Source: Salinimicrobium sediminilitoris
GTDB lineage: Bacteria; Bacteroidota; Bacteroidia; Flavobacteriales; Flavobacteriaceae
Reading direction: 5' to 3'
Assembly (NCBI RefSeq): GCF_020866905.1
Contig: NZ_JAIVCC010000005.1
Span: forward strand, 484,088-548,087
DNA: 64,000 nucleotides
Shown here: positions 62,305-64,000 of the stretch, in pieces
Layout: every line of letters begins with the position of its first letter
How positions within the stretch are numbered: position 1 is the stretch's first letter
Program-made: the position numbers and the translations under genes
Notes under the pieces: model-generated
The model's input: only the letters and a program-made list of their open reading frames with translations
Told to the model about the DNA's origin: nothing
Database searches by the model: none

Positions 62305-62886
62305 CTATTTAAAGATCCGGAATGCCGGTACGAATCTGAATTTTTGTTCCTTGTAGATCCTTATGCTATTGATAAGAATTACTACAAAATTGTAGAAATA
62401 TAGAATTATTAGCGGAATATAGAACAGTAGAATGCTTTTTGGACTTAGAGTGGTAAACCCGCTAAAAAAGCCGAAGAACATCAGGATAAAACAAGAGAAA
62501 AAAATAATGCACCAGGTGATCTCAAAGTTCATAATGGATTTACCGAGTTCATTCACCTTCTTTAATTTGTCTTTTTTAAGGATCCAGAAGATGAGGGGAA
62601 CAATTACCCCCAGGATCGGAAAGAATAGAAATCCCATGGCAGACAAACACATTAGAGTGAGATATCCTTTATCTTCAGTTACCTGCCAGTCGATTATTTC
62701 ATCGGGGGTGGTTGCCAGGGCCCGAGCTAATCTTTTTAAAGAATCTCCCCGGGGAACAGTCTCATTATTTTCAACCCGTTGAATTGTCCTTAAACTGAGG
62801 CCGGAATTTTCTGCAAGCAGTTCCTGCGTCAGGCCGTTTTGCTTTCTAAGTTCTTTTACTCTTTTAGATAATTTGAGATCTTTCAT
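62305..62886 (-). CDS. Membrane-anchored HTH transcription regulator
   Basis: From ATG 62886, 193 aa. An XRE-type helix-turn-helix occupies residues 5-60 (KLSKRVKELRKQNGLTQELL, SLRTIQRVENNETVPRGDSL), then four membrane segments (about 72-185) with charged KKDKLKKVNELGKSI. This HTH plus DUF4870-like layout is common in Flavobacteriia as a small membrane-tied regulator; the signal is unknown. An upstream start at 62931 adds 15 unlikely residues. Confidence 0.88.
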   Translation of the reverse strand: MKDLKLSKRVKELRKQNGLTQELLAENSGLSLRTIQRVENNETVPRGDSLKRLARALATTPDEIIDWQVTEDKGYLTLMCLSAMGFLFFPILGVIVPLIFWILKKDKLKKVNELGKSIMNFEITWCIIFFSCFILMFFGFFSGFTTLSPKSILLFYIPLIILYFYNFVVILINSIRIYKEQKFRFVPAFRIFK

Positions 62887-62994
62887 TTCTATGATTTTGT
62901 GTAGAGCAAAAGTATTCTGTGAACCAATCAAAGTGTTGCGTCTTTGCTACGACATTTTACCGTCATTAGTGTCAGATTAGTTAAAATAAAGGCT

Positions 62995-63453
62995 CTAGGG
63001 CTCTATCTGTACAATAACTTCTTTTGAGAGATTGCCGGTATGGGTACCAATAATGGTTTCATATTTTAGGATCTGTCCTGCCGAAAAAAGGTTTGAAGGG
63101 ATCATGATGTCGATATCCTTCACATGCCTGGTAGCGCCATTGTCATGCTCATGAAATCCTCCCATGGGAACTTCCCTGGTGATCTCTATTCTTTCTCCCT
63201 CATGGATGGTCCTAAAGAACCTGGGCGAACTACCATCATTGGATTGAGTTCTGATCTGAAGGATCAGGGGTTTTTCGGGAGTAGTGAAGGACGCGTATAC
63301 AGTGTCTTCCGTTACTTTCTGCTTATTATTGTGGCCATAGTCATCAAAAGTGGCATACTCTATCCAACTTTCACTATAATCAAGTTCATTACTACAGGAT
63401 GCGGATAAAAGCGGCAATGAAAGAATGAGAATAATAAATGTGGATCTATTCAT
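62995..63453 (-). CDS. Uncharacterised lipoprotein
   Basis: A 152-aa protein with lipoprotein signal MNRSTFIILILSLPLLSASC (lipobox LSASC, Cys20). The body (YATFDDYGHNNKQKVTEDTV, RTIHEGERIEITREVPMGGF, SAGQILKYETIIGTHTGNLS) is beta-rich. Not recognised. Probably in one transcript with the barrel gene upstream, 28 bases away. Confidence 0.75.
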   Translation of the reverse strand: MNRSTFIILILSLPLLSASCSNELDYSESWIEYATFDDYGHNNKQKVTEDTVYASFTTPEKPLILQIRTQSNDGSSPRFFRTIHEGERIEITREVPMGGFHEHDNGATRHVKDIDIMIPSNLFSAGQILKYETIIGTHTGNLSKEVIVQIEP

Positions 63454-63481
63454 GGTTGTTCTTTTTACTTTTTAATATCAA

Positions 63482-64000
63482 TTAAAACCTGTAGCCAATC
63501 CTCAAATGCAGATTAATAGCTAAGTCACTTTGATTTTCAAGGTAGCCCGCTTGCTTCGCAAAGGTATACTTGTAGCCCAGACCAATTCCGGTTTCGTAGT
63601 TGAAGTGGCTGCAAATGTGCCTCCTTATTCCCCATGTGGGAATTATTGAAATATCACTTATCACCCGGATATTTTCATAGTTAGAGATCACAAACCAATC
63701 GGGATGAAAGTTTGTCTGTAGGGATACAAAATTGCCTGAGTTCCCTTCTGTTCTTCTGGATTTTCTTTGTCTTTTATCGAGGTTGTAATACCATCTGGGC
63801 TCAAGACTTATCACCGGCGCCAGTAAAAATCCAACCTTGTCGTAATAGCTGCCGGCAAACAATCCGGTGTCAAAGCCGAGTTCACTTCTCAGCGCGATCT
63901 CCTCTGAAAGGGCAGCCTCATTATGAAACCAGAGGCCCAAAATTCCACTCTGGATACCGTAGGTGGAGTGCTCTACACTGGCATTTTGAGAATTAGCAAA
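63482..64000 (-). CDS. Outer-membrane beta-barrel protein, 5' truncated by the window edge
   Basis: The frame is open from the window end (FANSQNASVEHSTYGIQSGI upstream of LGLWFHNEAALSEE) to the stop at 63482, at least 172 codons. Alternating strands (FLLAPVISLEPRWYYNLDKR, FVSLQTNFHPDWFVISNYEN, LAINLHLRIGYRF) with an aromatic C-terminal residue indicate an outer-membrane barrel. The TTG at 63940 is not the start because the family sequence continues upstream. Confidence 0.8.
   Translation of the reverse strand, partial: FANSQNASVEHSTYGIQSGILGLWFHNEAALSEEIALRSELGFDTGLFAGSYYDKVGFLLAPVISLEPRWYYNLDKRQRKSRRTEGNSGNFVSLQTNFHPDWFVISNYENIRVISDISIIPTWGIRRHICSHFNYETGIGLGYKYTFAKQAGYLENQSDLAINLHLRIGYRF

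Noticed and set aside
1-64000. tRNA, rRNA or prophage genes
   Set aside because: No cloverleaf-like intergenic text, rRNA words or phage structural or lysis genes were seen on reading both strands; a covariance search would be needed to be sure about tRNA.

Overview
The window reads as a chromosomal segment of a marine-type Flavobacteriaceae bacterium (Bacteroidota), in the general neighbourhood of Gramella, Salegentibacter or Zunongwangia. The reasons are TAnnTTTG promoter boxes instead of E. coli-type -10 boxes, few Shine-Dalgarno sequences, KLSTS instead of KMSKS in MetRS, NFPYNIS in RsmA, the two-domain acyltransferase of glycine-lipid synthesis, carboxypeptidase-regulatory/TonB-type proteins, and a ligase-associated DNA repair operon. 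The genus is a guess. No rRNA, tRNA, CRISPR array or prophage was seen.

Layout. 1-14335 is mostly core: a truncated ECF sigma factor with a membrane-anchored barrel partner, prs, rplY, pth, ribF, an HTTM protein, serS, a TPR protein, DUF4286, rsmA, mgtE, then a cupin, a 2-hydroxyacid dehydrogenase and a VOC protein. 14330-18136 (minus strand) is an AT-rich accessory island: an uncharacterised two-TM protein, a 711-aa P-loop ATPase with a zinc ribbon and winged helix, and a two-TM coiled-coil protein that ends in a similar winged helix. 18428-26118 holds an MFS transporter, a YwbE/SDR pair, the glsF-lysC-GNAT run, fbp and a TerB-like gene.

26350-33449 is the four-gene ligase-associated DNA-damage-response operon (MBL exonuclease, ATP-dependent ligase, DEXH helicase, PdeM phosphoesterase). 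It is split by palindromic repeats and, between ligase and helicase, by a DUF559 nuclease gene bracketed by two 200-bp structured repeats; the nuclease stop codon lies inside the second repeat. Just downstream (33510-34459) an IS200-like REP-associated transposase is bracketed by a different pair of about 165-bp palindrome clusters, and its stop codon also lies in a palindrome. mfd follows and carries a palindromic repeat in frame in its coding sequence.

37994-47239 holds an antiporter, DUF389 and DUF421 membrane proteins, YraN, a lipoprotein, metG and a large MG2/TonB-plug-type gene broken by one in-frame stop. 47259-53471 has a histone-deacetylase-like gene, three tandem short ssb genes, an unusual four-gene mini-ABC operon, a GNAT, a zinc-ribbon protein and a CBS protein, with REP-like repeats between them. 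53602-64000 has an M28 peptidase, an SDR without a normal start codon, YegP, an erythromycin-esterase-like protein, a frameshifted carboxypeptidase-regulatory gene with the 3' stump of a paralogue beside it, and a minus-strand series of small membrane proteins, an HTH regulator, a lipoprotein and a truncated beta-barrel gene.

The most striking non-gene feature is the density and variety of palindromic intergenic repeats (at least five families), two of them physically tied to a nuclease-like gene that reads into its own repeat.
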